Positions 26,784 to 35,479 of a stretch of 64,000 nucleotides of DNA are shown one piece after another. This DNA comes from an uncultured Alphaproteobacteria bacterium. Its GTDB lineage: Bacteria > Pseudomonadota > Alphaproteobacteria > Methylaequorales > Methylaequoraceae. The notes beneath the pieces were generated by a model. It saw only the letters and a list, made by a program, of their open reading frames with translations. It ran no database searches and was not told the origin of the DNA. Each line of letters opens with the position of its first letter. Position 1 is the stretch's first letter. The translations under genes were made by a program, and so were the position numbers. The stretch lies in assembly GCA_902547955.1 (NCBI GenBank), contig CACCPY010000003.1, forward strand, positions 78,274 to 142,273. Reading direction: 5' to 3'.

Positions 26784-28296
26784 ATCTGGGAAATAATGGT
26801 TTTGGTTCGTTAATACAATGATCTTTGTTAATTTTATACTTAAAATTAAGAAATTTAAACTTTCTCTTATTTTTTTCTATATTTAAAATATTTAAGATCT
26901 CTTCTGATGCATCTGGTATAAATGGCTGAAGTAAAATTCCTATTACTCTAAAACATTCAATTAATATTGATAAATCATAAGCAGTTTTTTTAGGATTAAT
27001 TTTTATTGAATTCCATGGTTCAGCTAAATCCATAAACTTATTTAATTTTGTTAGCATAGCGACGATTTCATCAATTGCCTTATTTATTTCTAAGGATTGC
27101 ATATGTTTTTTTACTTTTGGAAGGAGATCATAAACTTCATTAAGTAAATCATTCTCACCTAACACTTCAATTTCAGCGGGCATTTTATTTTTAAAATTTT
27201 TACTTGTAAACTTTAATGTTCTTTGAATTAAATTCCCTAAATTGTTTGAAAGTTCTGAATTTATTCTCGCTTTAAATGAGTATTCTGAAAAATCACCATC
27301 TTGGCCTAAAGTAACCTCTCGTAAAAGGAAATATTTAAATTGATCAAGTCCGTATTTTTCAATTATTACATTAGGGTCAATGACATTTCCAACAGATTTT
27401 GAAATCTTTTTCCCTTCGTTTGTCCACCAGCCATGAGCAAATATTCTTTTAGGTAAAGGAATTTCTGCAGCCATTAACATTGCAGGCCAATAAACAGCAT
27501 GAAATTTTAAAATATCTTTTCCTATAATATGAATGCAGTTTTCCCAAAAACAAAACTGATCTTTTGTTGTTTTTGGAAAATCAATTGAGGTTAAATAATT
27601 TACTAACGCATCAATCCAAACATACATTATGTGGTTTTTAGTGCTTTCAACTTTAATTCCCCATTCAAAACTAGTTCTTGAAATTGATAAATCTTTTAAA
27701 CCAGATTTTACAAAACTAATAACCTCATTCTTTCTTGAAGCCGGCATTATAAAATCAGGGTTCTCATCAAAGTGTTTTAACAGTTTTTCATCCCATTCTG
27801 ATAATTTGAAAAAAAAACTTTCTTCCTCTATCCACTGTACCTCTTCTCCATCTTGGGTAAAAAATTTGCTTCCTTCTTTTATAAGCTCTTTTTCTTGATA
27901 AAAGGCTTCATCTCTTACAGAATACCAACCTTTGTAATTACTGAGATAAATTTGATTTTTTTCTTCTAAGAGCTTCCAGAAATTTTTTGCTGCTTTTTTA
28001 TGTCTTTCCTCAGTAGTTCTAACAAAATCAGTATTAGATATTTTTAATTTCTTTGATAAATTTAAAAAATTTTGTGAAACTTTATCAACAAACACTTGTG
28101 GGTCTGTTTTTTTTTTTTTGGCTGCTTTCTCTACCTTTGATCCGTGTTCGTCGGTTCCGGTAGTAAATAAAACATCATATTCGTCCAAATTATAAAATTT
28201 AACTAATGTGTCACAAATTATAATTGTGTATGCGTGTCCAATATGTGGAGAATCATTCACGTAAAATATTGGGGTAGTAAAGAAAATTTTTTTCAT
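26776..28296 (-). CDS. metG: Methionyl-tRNA synthetase
   Basis: The 506-residue class I synthetase has TPIFYVNDSPHIGHAYT with the HIGH motif, the GTDEHGSKVEKAA loop and KKISKSVGN, the KMSKS-type motif, followed by the anticodon-binding helices (FVKSGL, later AEPWNSIK). It lacks the knuckle zinc cysteines between the catalytic halves and the C-terminal EMAP/tRNA-binding domain, both common absences in alphaproteobacterial MetG. It charges tRNA-Met and is essential. It sits 10 bases downstream of holB and overlaps tatD. Confidence 0.96.
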   Translation of the reverse strand: MKKIFFTTPIFYVNDSPHIGHAYTIIICDTLVKFYNLDEYDVLFTTGTDEHGSKVEKAAKKKKTDPQVFVDKVSQNFLNLSKKLKISNTDFVRTTEERHKKAAKNFWKLLEEKNQIYLSNYKGWYSVRDEAFYQEKELIKEGSKFFTQDGEEVQWIEEESFFFKLSEWDEKLLKHFDENPDFIMPASRKNEVISFVKSGLKDLSISRTSFEWGIKVESTKNHIMYVWIDALVNYLTSIDFPKTTKDQFCFWENCIHIIGKDILKFHAVYWPAMLMAAEIPLPKRIFAHGWWTNEGKKISKSVGNVIDPNVIIEKYGLDQFKYFLLREVTLGQDGDFSEYSFKARINSELSNNLGNLIQRTLKFTSKNFKNKMPAEIEVLGENDLLNEVYDLLPKVKKHMQSLEINKAIDEIVAMLTKLNKFMDLAEPWNSIKINPKKTAYDLSILIECFRVIGILLQPFIPDASEEILNILNIEKNKRKFKFLNFKYKINKDHCINEPKPLFPRYD

Positions 28297-28306
28297 TGGT
28301 TTAGTT

Positions 28307-29149
28307 TTATTTATTTAAGTTAAATCTAAAGTATTCAGAAAATATCAGATGTAATATTTTCTTTTTATCAATTTTAATTTCATTATTGCTAATTTTTTTA
28401 ATAAAATCTAAATAATTCAATGCATCTTTTATTTTATCAAGATTGTGTATCTGAGACGAAATTTGTAATTTTACCTCAAAAAAAATAACACTCAGAACCA
28501 CTGAAAAGTAGTTGTTGAAATTATCTGAAATTTTTTCATAAAGATCATAGAATTCATTTAATTCAAAATTAGTTTTTTTTAATAAATAAGTAATCCTATT
28601 TTTTATAGCTTCACCCTTTCTATCATTTAAAAGATTGAGAATTTTAGGGTTATAGTTGGACATTAAAAGATTTTCTTCATTGATTGCTCTAATTTCATTG
28701 AAATCTTCTGAATCATTAACTTTAAATTTTAGCTTTATACACCTAGATAAAATCGTTTTAGGTATATTTCTCAGGTTATTGGTAAAAATTATAATGACTG
28801 TATTTTCAGGTGGTTCCTCAATTGTTTTTAAAAGAGCATTTATACAATTGATGTTAAGATTCTCCATTTGATGGACTAAAAAGAAAGTTTTTTTTATCAA
28901 AGTCGAGGAATTAGTTAGTTTGATTTTAGAGATTAATTCTCTGATATCATCAATTAAAGCAGAATTTTCTGGATTGTTAACCTCAAAAACATTTTGATTA
29001 AGATTTTTCGAATGGCAAATACTTCTTATAAACTCAATCGTAAACTTATATTTTCCAACACCACTTGGACCATAAAAAATCCATGAATGAGGAAAATTAT
29101 TTTCAAAACAATTTTTTAGAAGTTGATAGTGTTCTTGATGATTATTCAT
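28307..29149 (-). CDS. holB: DNA polymerase III delta-prime subunit
   Basis: The 280-residue AAA+ clamp-loader subunit has WIFYGPSGVGKYKFTIEF, a Walker A-like loop (GPSGVGKY), the sensor region NALLKTIEEPPENTVIIIF and an SRC motif in ILSRCIKLKF. These are diagnostic of delta-prime. The C-terminal part is weakly conserved, as usual. It lies between tmk (10-base gap) and metG, the conserved replication/translation neighbourhood of alphaproteobacteria. Confidence 0.9.
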   Translation of the reverse strand: MNNHQEHYQLLKNCFENNFPHSWIFYGPSGVGKYKFTIEFIRSICHSKNLNQNVFEVNNPENSALIDDIRELISKIKLTNSSTLIKKTFFLVHQMENLNINCINALLKTIEEPPENTVIIIFTNNLRNIPKTILSRCIKLKFKVNDSEDFNEIRAINEENLLMSNYNPKILNLLNDRKGEAIKNRITYLLKKTNFELNEFYDLYEKISDNFNNYFSVVLSVIFFEVKLQISSQIHNLDKIKDALNYLDFIKKISNNEIKIDKKKILHLIFSEYFRFNLNK

Positions 29150-29159
29150 TCTGTAAAAT

Positions 29160-29801
29160 TTACCTTACAGCATAGGGTAAAAAAAAGTTGAAAAATTTTT
29201 TTTTATTCAAGAAATCAATAATTTTAATATGAAGATCATTCTCATTTAAATTTCCATTAAATTCAAAGACATTCTTTTTTTGGGCAATATTATAAAAACC
29301 AGCCTCAACAGTTTTATGAAAATTTTTACTTTTTTTTTCGAATCTATTCTCTTTTTTTTTTATTCTTAGACTTCTTTGAATTGAAATTTTTGGGTCAGTT
29401 TTAATCAGAATATTTAAATCAGGAAATAAATTAAAGCCAAAATGTTTATGAAGATAATCTAGGCGAGCCTTTGGGATTTTGTTGGCAAATATTTGATAAC
29501 AAAAGGTTGAGTAATAAAATCTGTCACAAATAACAATTTTATTTTTAAGATTAGGTAAGATAATGTTTTTTACATGCTCATACCTTGCGGCATAAATTAA
29601 CAGTAGTTCTGTATTAGGGGAAATATAGTTGTTATTTTTTTGCACTAAAATTTTTCTTATCCGCTCAGAAGTATCCGTACCTCCTGGCTCTCTAGTTAAC
29701 AAAAAGTCCTTTTTAATTTTTTTTAATGAGTTTCCTAATAATTTAACTTGTGTAGTTTTACCAGAGCCATCTAAACCTTCAAAAACTATAAATTTTTTCA
29801 T
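29160..29801 (-). CDS. tmk: Thymidylate kinase
   Basis: The 213-residue kinase has the P-loop FEGLDGSGKTTQVKLL, the DR(Y/F) substrate motif in VICDRFYYSTFCYQ, TREPGGTDTSERIR and a LIKTDPKISIQRS strand. It phosphorylates dTMP to dTDP. It overlaps the end of dacA by four bases (ATGA-type junction) and precedes holB, so this is an operon. The C-terminal end (FFNFFLPYAVR) is a little longer than usual, but nothing looks broken. Confidence 0.94.
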   Translation of the reverse strand: MKKFIVFEGLDGSGKTTQVKLLGNSLKKIKKDFLLTREPGGTDTSERIRKILVQKNNNYISPNTELLLIYAARYEHVKNIILPNLKNKIVICDRFYYSTFCYQIFANKIPKARLDYLHKHFGFNLFPDLNILIKTDPKISIQRSLRIKKKENRFEKKSKNFHKTVEAGFYNIAQKKNVFEFNGNLNENDLHIKIIDFLNKKKFFNFFLPYAVR

Positions 29802-30935
29802 TTTTTACTAATTAAGCTTTCACCAAAAAGTAAATACTTAAAGTTGTGAATTATTTTTTGAAAAAAATTGATTTTTCCAACATTTTCGTTTGTATAAAGT
29901 TCAAATTTTTTAAGGATTTCTTTATTTTTTTTTATTAAAAATTCACCAATTGGTTCATCACTATTTATTGGAGGAATAATTGGAGATTGATATTTAATTG
30001 AATAAGATAGATTTTTTTTTATTCTTTTAGGTACAGTTATACTAATTTCTTCTTTACTAAAAATATCAACACTTTTTTTATCTCCACCCCAAACATTAAG
30101 TGTTTTTAATTTTTCATTTTTGTCAGCAATCTTTAAGTTTTCGTATTGATTAAAACCAATCCTAATTAATCTTTCTGCTTCTCTAGCCCTATTTTTACTG
30201 GAATTTAATCCATTTAAAACTAATATCAACCTACGCTTATTTTTCATAACTGTTGCAACTAATCCATATCCACCTAAAGACGTATGTCCGGTTTTCAATC
30301 CATCTGAATTGAGTTCTGTAAACAATAGTGGGTTTCTATTTAATTGCTTAATACCACTGTAAGTAAATTCTTTTTCTGAGTAGTAGTGATAAAGTTCAGG
30401 AAAATCTTCTATTGTTTTTATTGAAAGTGTTAATAAGTCATCTAAGGTCATTAAATGTTGAGGATCAGGCCAGCCTGTAGAATTAGTAAAAAAAGAATTT
30501 TTAAGACCAATTTCTTTTCCTAATTCAGTCAATTCTTCAGAAAATAACTCTTCGCTTCCCGACAAACCCTCAGCTAAAACAATGCAAGCATCATTTCCTG
30601 ATTGAACAATTATTCCTCTTATTAAATCCTCAACTTTAACTTTGTCATTTACTTTTACGAACATTTTTGACCCACCCTTTTTTCCAGGCCTTTCTACTAA
30701 CAGTAAATTCATCGTCAAGAGAAAGCTCTCCCTCATTGATCTTTTTAAAAGCATAATAAATAGTCATAATTTTACTCATCGAACTTGGAGAAACTAGCTG
30801 ATCAGAGTTTTTCTTAAAAATAATAGATTTTGTATCCATGTCATATAAAATCGCTTGTTTTGCAATAGTTTCTATTGCGTTAACCTTATTTGACAAAATC
30901 AAAAATGTGAAAAATATAAAGTAAATTTTTTTCAT
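29798..30935 (-). pseudogene. dacA: D-alanyl-D-alanine carboxypeptidase (DacA/PBP5-like), interrupted by one frameshift
   Basis: The first part (to 30645) has a signal peptide (cleavage near VNA|IE) and the serine-protease motif SPSSMSKIM (SxxK), ending out of frame after SRKAWKKG. The second part (from inside 30754) resumes with GGSKMFVKVNDKVKVEDLIR, contains VQSGNDACIVLAEG (the SxN motif) and the KTG box in DGLKTGHTS. Removing one G from the minus-strand GGG at 30675-30677 restores a continuous protein of about 378 residues, the normal size. The enzyme trims D-Ala from peptidoglycan stem peptides in the periplasm. Gene death seems unlikely, so I suspect a base-calling error. Confidence 0.87.
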
Positions 30936-30939
30936 TATA

Positions 30940-31797
30940 TTATTTCATTACTAGATGAGATGAAGTATATCCTAATTCAAATAGTTTTCTTTTCATATCG
31001 TTAGCCAAATCGAGATCATTTATTGGACCAATCCTTACTCTATAAAGATATTTATTATTTATGAAAACTCTATTTATAAATGCTTTAAACTCGCTGAGTT
31101 TTTCACTTAGTGTCTTTGCATTTCTGTGGTCAGTGAAAGCCCCAACTTGGATAAGTAACTCTTTATTTGTTAAAATGCTATTTTCTAAATTTTCTTCAGT
31201 TTTTTTTTCTACAACTTTTTCCTTTCGTTCAGAGCTAGAAAGTAAATTTTTTTTACTTATTTCGGTAACTTCGGCTGCCTCAGCAACATAATTATTTTTT
31301 TGATCAGTAGAGACATACTTCCTTGATTCATCCTCTAATATTTCTACTCTTACTTTTGCAACACCATTTCTAATGAAACCTAATTCTTCTGCAGCTTTTT
31401 TCGATAAATCTATAATTCTATTTCTTGCGAATGGACCCCTGTCATTTATCCTCACTTTCTCTAAGACTAGACCATTTTCCAAGTTTGTAACTTTCACAAC
31501 TGATGGCATAGGAAGAGTTCTGTGCGCTGCAGAAATTTTATTCTGATCAAACACTTCTCCATTAGCTGTTGTCTTCCCATGAAAACCAGGACCATACCAT
31601 GAGGCTATTCCAACTTCATCATATTGATAATCAACTGCTGGATAATACCACTTCCCATTAATTTTATATGGATTTCCTACTTTATAAATTGGTTCATCCC
31701 CCCAAGAGCCTATTCTTTTAGCTGAATTAATAAGAAAGGTTGTCTCGGAGCATCCAAACAACAAAAAAAGACATAAAAATTTAAAGAAAATTTTCAT
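30940..31797 (-). CDS. rlpA: RlpA family septal ring lytic transglycosylase-like lipoprotein with SPOR domain
   Basis: The protein has a lipoprotein signal with the lipobox LLFGC (Cys16). The double-psi beta-barrel domain shows GIASWYGPGFHGKTTANGE, AAHRTLPMPSVVKVTNL and RINDRGPFARNRIIDLS, with the catalytic Glu and Asp regions of RlpA. The last 75 residues (LLIQVGAFTDHRNAKTL to GYTSSHLVMK) form a SPOR domain that binds denuded peptidoglycan at the septum. It stands 4 bases upstream of dacA and 8 bases after mltB, so three cell-wall genes are grouped. Confidence 0.93.
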   Translation of the reverse strand: MKIFFKFLCLFLLFGCSETTFLINSAKRIGSWGDEPIYKVGNPYKINGKWYYPAVDYQYDEVGIASWYGPGFHGKTTANGEVFDQNKISAAHRTLPMPSVVKVTNLENGLVLEKVRINDRGPFARNRIIDLSKKAAEELGFIRNGVAKVRVEILEDESRKYVSTDQKNNYVAEAAEVTEISKKNLLSSSERKEKVVEKKTEENLENSILTNKELLIQVGAFTDHRNAKTLSEKLSEFKAFINRVFINNKYLYRVRIGPINDLDLANDMKRKLFELGYTSSHLVMK

Positions 31798-31805
31798 AAA
31801 ATTGA

Positions 31806-32789
31806 TTATTTATTTATTTCGTTTGTTAATAAAAAAACTGTTAAGGCGAAGTAATTAGATCTATTCCAATCTAAGATAACATCAAAATTTTTGGAAACCA
31901 AAAAGTACTGATTATCTTTTGAATCTGGTATGACTAATCTCATTAATTGATTCTCATTGTATTTATTTTTAAAAATAATTCCATAGCTTTCCCAATATTT
32001 AATGTCTTTAAATTTTTTTTCTTCTGAAATTTTCTGTAACGCTTTATTTATTTTTATATTTATTTTTTCACCCCAATGGATTTTATTATTCCATCCTACC
32101 TTTTTTAAGTAGTTTGCTCCGGATGCTAATGCGTCACTCTTCTCAAAAAGATTTATCTTTTGGTTACCATCGAAGTCTGTTGCAAACTTTTTAAAAGTGC
32201 TTGGCATAAATTGGGTTTGACCAAAAGCGCCTGCCCAAGAGCCTTTAAAGTTTTGTCTTGTAAAATGACCTTCATCAATAATTTGTAAAGCATGTTTTAA
32301 TTCTTTTAGAAAAAAATTTTTTCTCCTTCCGTCATATGCAAGAGATGCTAATGAATTTAATACATCAAACCTACCTAAATACTCTCCAAATGATGTTTCG
32401 ACGAACCAAAGTGAAACTAAAATTCTTGAATCAACACCAAATTTTTTTTCTAAATTATCTAATAAAACTTTATTTTCATTATATTTTTTTAATAATTTTT
32501 TTTTATTTTTGTTGTTTAAATACCTTTTTAAGTACTGATTAAAACCAAGTTTAAATTCTGGCTGTTTTCTATCTAACTCTATTACTCTTTTATTGAACTT
32601 TAGCGAATCGAGATTATTTAAAGTTGAAATCTTCAGGTCATCTGATGAAAATTCTTTTTTTAAATTTTCTTTCCATTGATTCCAAGAAATCAAATTGTCA
32701 TTTTTATAGTTTAGATCAGGAGAATCATTACTTTTTCCATAAGTATTATTAAAAAATAAAAGAAATGAAAAAAAAACAAAAATTTTCAT
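31806..32789 (-). CDS. mltB: Lytic murein transglycosylase (MltB/SLT_2 family)
   Basis: The 327-residue secreted protein has a signal peptide (cleavage near residue 18-19). VSLWFVETSFGEYLG holds the catalytic Glu, and RQNFKGSWAGAFGQTQFMPSTF is the classic MltB substrate-cleft block, with ALASGANYLKKVGW after it. It cleaves peptidoglycan between MurNAc and GlcNAc with anhydro-product formation. There is no lipobox, so it is periplasmic rather than outer-membrane anchored. It is grouped with rlpA and dacA on the minus strand. Confidence 0.92.
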   Translation of the reverse strand: MKIFVFFSFLLFFNNTYGKSNDSPDLNYKNDNLISWNQWKENLKKEFSSDDLKISTLNNLDSLKFNKRVIELDRKQPEFKLGFNQYLKRYLNNKNKKKLLKKYNENKVLLDNLEKKFGVDSRILVSLWFVETSFGEYLGRFDVLNSLASLAYDGRRKNFFLKELKHALQIIDEGHFTRQNFKGSWAGAFGQTQFMPSTFKKFATDFDGNQKINLFEKSDALASGANYLKKVGWNNKIHWGEKINIKINKALQKISEEKKFKDIKYWESYGIIFKNKYNENQLMRLVIPDSKDNQYFLVSKNFDVILDWNRSNYFALTVFLLTNEINK

Positions 32790-32790
32790 G

Positions 32791-33936
32791 TCAGAATCTC
32801 AAATTATCTTTAGAGAGTTGTGAAATTTTTGTCAAACCCATCAGCTTCATATCTCTGGTAAGCTCTGATTTAAGATTATTGATTGATTGAGTTACACCCT
32901 CCTCTCCTCCGGATGCTAGAGCATACAAGTAAAGTCTACCTCCAGAGCACGCATTAGCACCTTTTGAAATTGCCTTTAAAATATGAGTACCTCTTCTTAT
33001 TCCACCATCACAAATAATATCAATTTTACCCGAAACAGCATCTACAATTTCATCCAATTGATCAAAAGGTGATCTTGAACCGTCTAGCTGGCGACCTCCA
33101 TGATTAGAAATCATGATTGCATCTGCACCTATGTCAACAGCTTTGATTGCATCCTCTTTTGACATAATTCCTTTTAAACAAAACACTCCATTCCATCTTT
33201 TTTTTATCTCAATAGCATCTTCCCAATTCATATTTTGATCTAACATATTAGAAAAATAGTCAGATACTGAAATTCTAATATCTGTACCTTCTTTTACAAA
33301 TTCACTTAAAAATGGAAGATCAAATTTTTTTCTTAATAAAAAATTTAACGTCCATTTTGGATGAAATAGAAAACTTAAAAAACTTTTAAAAGTAATTTTT
33401 GGGGGAGATGTAAATCCAGTTTTTAAATCTCTTTCTCTATTACCACCAGTAATTGTATCAACTGTTAGCGCAAGAGCATCTATATTATATGATTTACATT
33501 TATCAATCATCGAATTTGTTAGACCTCTATCCTTATGAAAATACAGTTGAAAAATCTTCGGAGCATTAATTTTTTCTATCGCTTCTATTGAGACTGTTGA
33601 TAAGGATGAAATACCAAAAAAGGTATTAAATTTTTCAGCAGCTTTGGCAACAGCTAATTCACCTTGATGATGAAATAATCTTTGAAGAGCTGTTGGTGAA
33701 AGAAAAAATGGGAGATCAATTTTTTTTCCAAGAATTTTTGTTTCAAGATTTATATTTTCTACTGATCTTAGAACCTTTGGAACAAGGTAACATTCATCAA
33801 AAGCTTTTGTATTTCTTTTATAGGTAATTTCGTCGTCAGCAGCTCCGTCAATGTAATGAAAAATTGGAGATGGTAGAGATGTTTTAGCCAATTCTCTGAA
33901 ATCGTTAATGTTATGACATTTATTTATTTTACTCAT
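32791..33936 (-). CDS. lldD: FMN-dependent alpha-hydroxy-acid dehydrogenase (LldD-like)
   Basis: The 381-residue TIM-barrel flavoprotein has HYIDGAADDEITYKRNT, LSPTALQRLFHHQGE, LTVDTITGGNRERD, the catalytic SNHGGRQLDGS and DGGIRRGTHILKAI, and an LYLYALASGGEEGV end. This is the L-lactate/glycolate/mandelate dehydrogenase family, which reduces FMN and passes electrons to quinone or cytochrome. The substrate within the family is not certain; L-lactate is the most common. It is 1 base before the mltB start on the same strand and diverges from the methyltransferase at 33962. Confidence 0.9.
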   Translation of the reverse strand: MSKINKCHNINDFRELAKTSLPSPIFHYIDGAADDEITYKRNTKAFDECYLVPKVLRSVENINLETKILGKKIDLPFFLSPTALQRLFHHQGELAVAKAAEKFNTFFGISSLSTVSIEAIEKINAPKIFQLYFHKDRGLTNSMIDKCKSYNIDALALTVDTITGGNRERDLKTGFTSPPKITFKSFLSFLFHPKWTLNFLLRKKFDLPFLSEFVKEGTDIRISVSDYFSNMLDQNMNWEDAIEIKKRWNGVFCLKGIMSKEDAIKAVDIGADAIMISNHGGRQLDGSRSPFDQLDEIVDAVSGKIDIICDGGIRRGTHILKAISKGANACSGGRLYLYALASGGEEGVTQSINNLKSELTRDMKLMGLTKISQLSKDNLRF

Positions 33937-33961
33937 AAGATTAATATATTAATATTACTTA

Positions 33962-34729
33962 ATGGAAAATTTTCAAAGAAAACTTTTAATTAAAAAAAAA
34001 AAAAGACTCACACAACTTATTAATTACATTCATTCGTTAGATGAAATAAAAGTAACATTTGAGGGAGATTTAGAAAATAGCCTTTTTTTAAAAATTAAAA
34101 ACTCATATGACGAAGCTATGGCTCAAAAAAGAAAAATTAATGATTTTATTCTTAATTTAAGTGGCTTGTCTGGTCGAAAATTTAGATCAATGCTTAATAA
34201 TTTGATAGAAAAATTTGATTCACCAAGATACCTCGAGGTGGGTTCCTGGCATGGTTCTACAGCTTGTTCAGTGTGTTACCAAAACAAAGTTAAGCTTACA
34301 TGCATTGATGACTGGAGCCAAAGTTTTGTAGAAGGTAAAGATCCAGAGTTTGAATTTAACAAAAATATTAAAAATGCATTAAATATTAACTCCGACTTAA
34401 AATTTATTAACAAAGATTTTAGGAAAGTCAATTACACTGATATTGATAAACACAACATATATTTATATGATGGTCCACATCAATTTGAAGATCATTTTGA
34501 TGGAATAAAAATTGTTCAACCTGCATTAGAAGATGAATATATTTTAATCGTAGACGATTGGAATTGGAATCAAGTTAGAAGTGGAACTTTATCTGCAATT
34601 GATCATTTAGGCTTAAATATAATTTCTAAACTAGAAATAAGAACCACAAGCGATGACTCCAGTGCGCTTACAGTAGGTGAACAAAGCGATTGGCATCAAG
34701 GATGCTCTTTTTTTGTAATAAAAAAGTAG
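33962..34729 (+). CDS. Class I SAM methyltransferase-like protein
   Basis: The 255-residue protein has YLEVGSWHGSTACSV, a motif I of the E-x-G-x-x-x-G-x-T type, followed by KLTCIDDWSQSF as motif II (acidic residue for ribose) and DRHN-like NIYLYDGPHQFEDHFDG. This reads as a Rossmann SAM-dependent methyltransferase of the class often found as stand-alone genes in marine bacteria. The N-terminal 70 residues are a basic helical extension. The substrate is unknown. Its stop directly abuts the convergent small gene at 34730. Confidence 0.62.
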   Translation: MENFQRKLLIKKKKRLTQLINYIHSLDEIKVTFEGDLENSLFLKIKNSYDEAMAQKRKINDFILNLSGLSGRKFRSMLNNLIEKFDSPRYLEVGSWHGSTACSVCYQNKVKLTCIDDWSQSFVEGKDPEFEFNKNIKNALNINSDLKFINKDFRKVNYTDIDKHNIYLYDGPHQFEDHFDGIKIVQPALEDEYILIVDDWNWNQVRSGTLSAIDHLGLNIISKLEIRTTSDDSSALTVGEQSDWHQGCSFFVIKK

Positions 34730-34879
34730 TTATTTTTTTTTTTTTAATACACCAGACACAACAGATGACAAAAGTTTTGAATCTTTTTTTGTAATGTATT
34801 TAATTGATGCTAATTTATCCACAAAAGAATTGGAACTATCGTCCAACATTTTTTTAATTTTATCATTATTTTTTTTCAT
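34730..34879 (-). CDS. Small basic protein, 49 residues, unrecognised
   Basis: An ATG at 34879 preceded by a TTGGG stretch six to seven bases upstream opens a frame of 49 residues starting MKKNNDKIKKMLDDSSNSFV and ending VLKKKK before TAA at 34732-34730. The coding end includes a run of 13 T on the plus strand (A on the minus strand). The protein has an amphipathic helix and a Lys-rich tail. It fills the gap between two genes exactly and sits 28 bases downstream of yajQ on the same strand, so it could be its operon partner. No family is recognised. Confidence 0.42.
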   Translation of the reverse strand: MKKNNDKIKKMLDDSSNSFVDKLASIKYITKKDSKLLSSVVSGVLKKKK

Positions 34880-34907
34880 AATATACCCAATGAAATAATT
34901 GTGCCAA

Positions 34908-35393
34908 TTAATCCCTAAAATTTATGTACTGTAAAGGTTGTTTGATACTAAGGTCTTTTATAGTTTGGATTGCTTCCTGTAAGTTGTCTCTTTTATTTCC
35001 CGAAATCCTAATTTCATCTCCTCTTATGGCCACTTGAACCTTTAATTTTGTCGATTTAAGTGTTTTATTAATAAGTTGACAAATTTCCTTGTCTATACCT
35101 TGTATTATCTTTGAATGCTGCTTTAATAAACCTCCACGTGCATCCTCAATTTTTGAAAATTCAAAAGCACCAGTTGATAGTTTTCTTTTTACACAATGAG
35201 TTCTAAAAATTTGTTGTAGCTGATCAATTTTATAGTTATCCTCTGCTACTAAATGTATCTCATCGGTTTCTCTTTTAATTGAGGATTGACTATTTTTAAA
35301 ATCGTACCGTGAAGATATTTCTCTCATTGCTCCGTTAATCGCGTTATCGACCTCTGCAATATCAGTTTTTGAGACAATATCAAATGATGGCAT
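34908..35393 (-). CDS. yajQ: YajQ family nucleotide-binding protein (DUF520)
   Basis: The 161-residue protein begins MPSFDIVSKTDIAEVDNAIN and contains SSRYDFKNSQSSI, GAFEFSKIEDARGG and the end region ETIQ-like with SIKQPLQYINFRD, which are the standard YajQ blocks. YajQ binds nucleotides, in some bacteria cyclic-di-GMP, and interacts with RNA or transcription factors. The size and start are normal. It diverges from the aldehyde dehydrogenase at 35480. Confidence 0.95.
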   Translation of the reverse strand: MPSFDIVSKTDIAEVDNAINGAMREISSRYDFKNSQSSIKRETDEIHLVAEDNYKIDQLQQIFRTHCVKRKLSTGAFEFSKIEDARGGLLKQHSKIIQGIDKEICQLINKTLKSTKLKVQVAIRGDEIRISGNKRDNLQEAIQTIKDLSIKQPLQYINFRD

Positions 35394-35479
35394 TTTTTAA
35401 ATTTTGTAATTAATAATTGTTGTATTTAACATACCTTATTATAGAATTAAATTCAAAAATTGAATTTAATATTGTATTG

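Noticed and set aside
30645..30754. Two separate genes at dacA
   Set aside because: The two pieces hold consecutive motifs of one enzyme and join with one base removed, so they are one broken gene rather than two.
34733..34745. Run of 13 T as a terminator of the methyltransferase gene at 33962
   Set aside because: There is no stem before it on the plus strand; on the minus strand it codes for Lys residues of a possible small protein.
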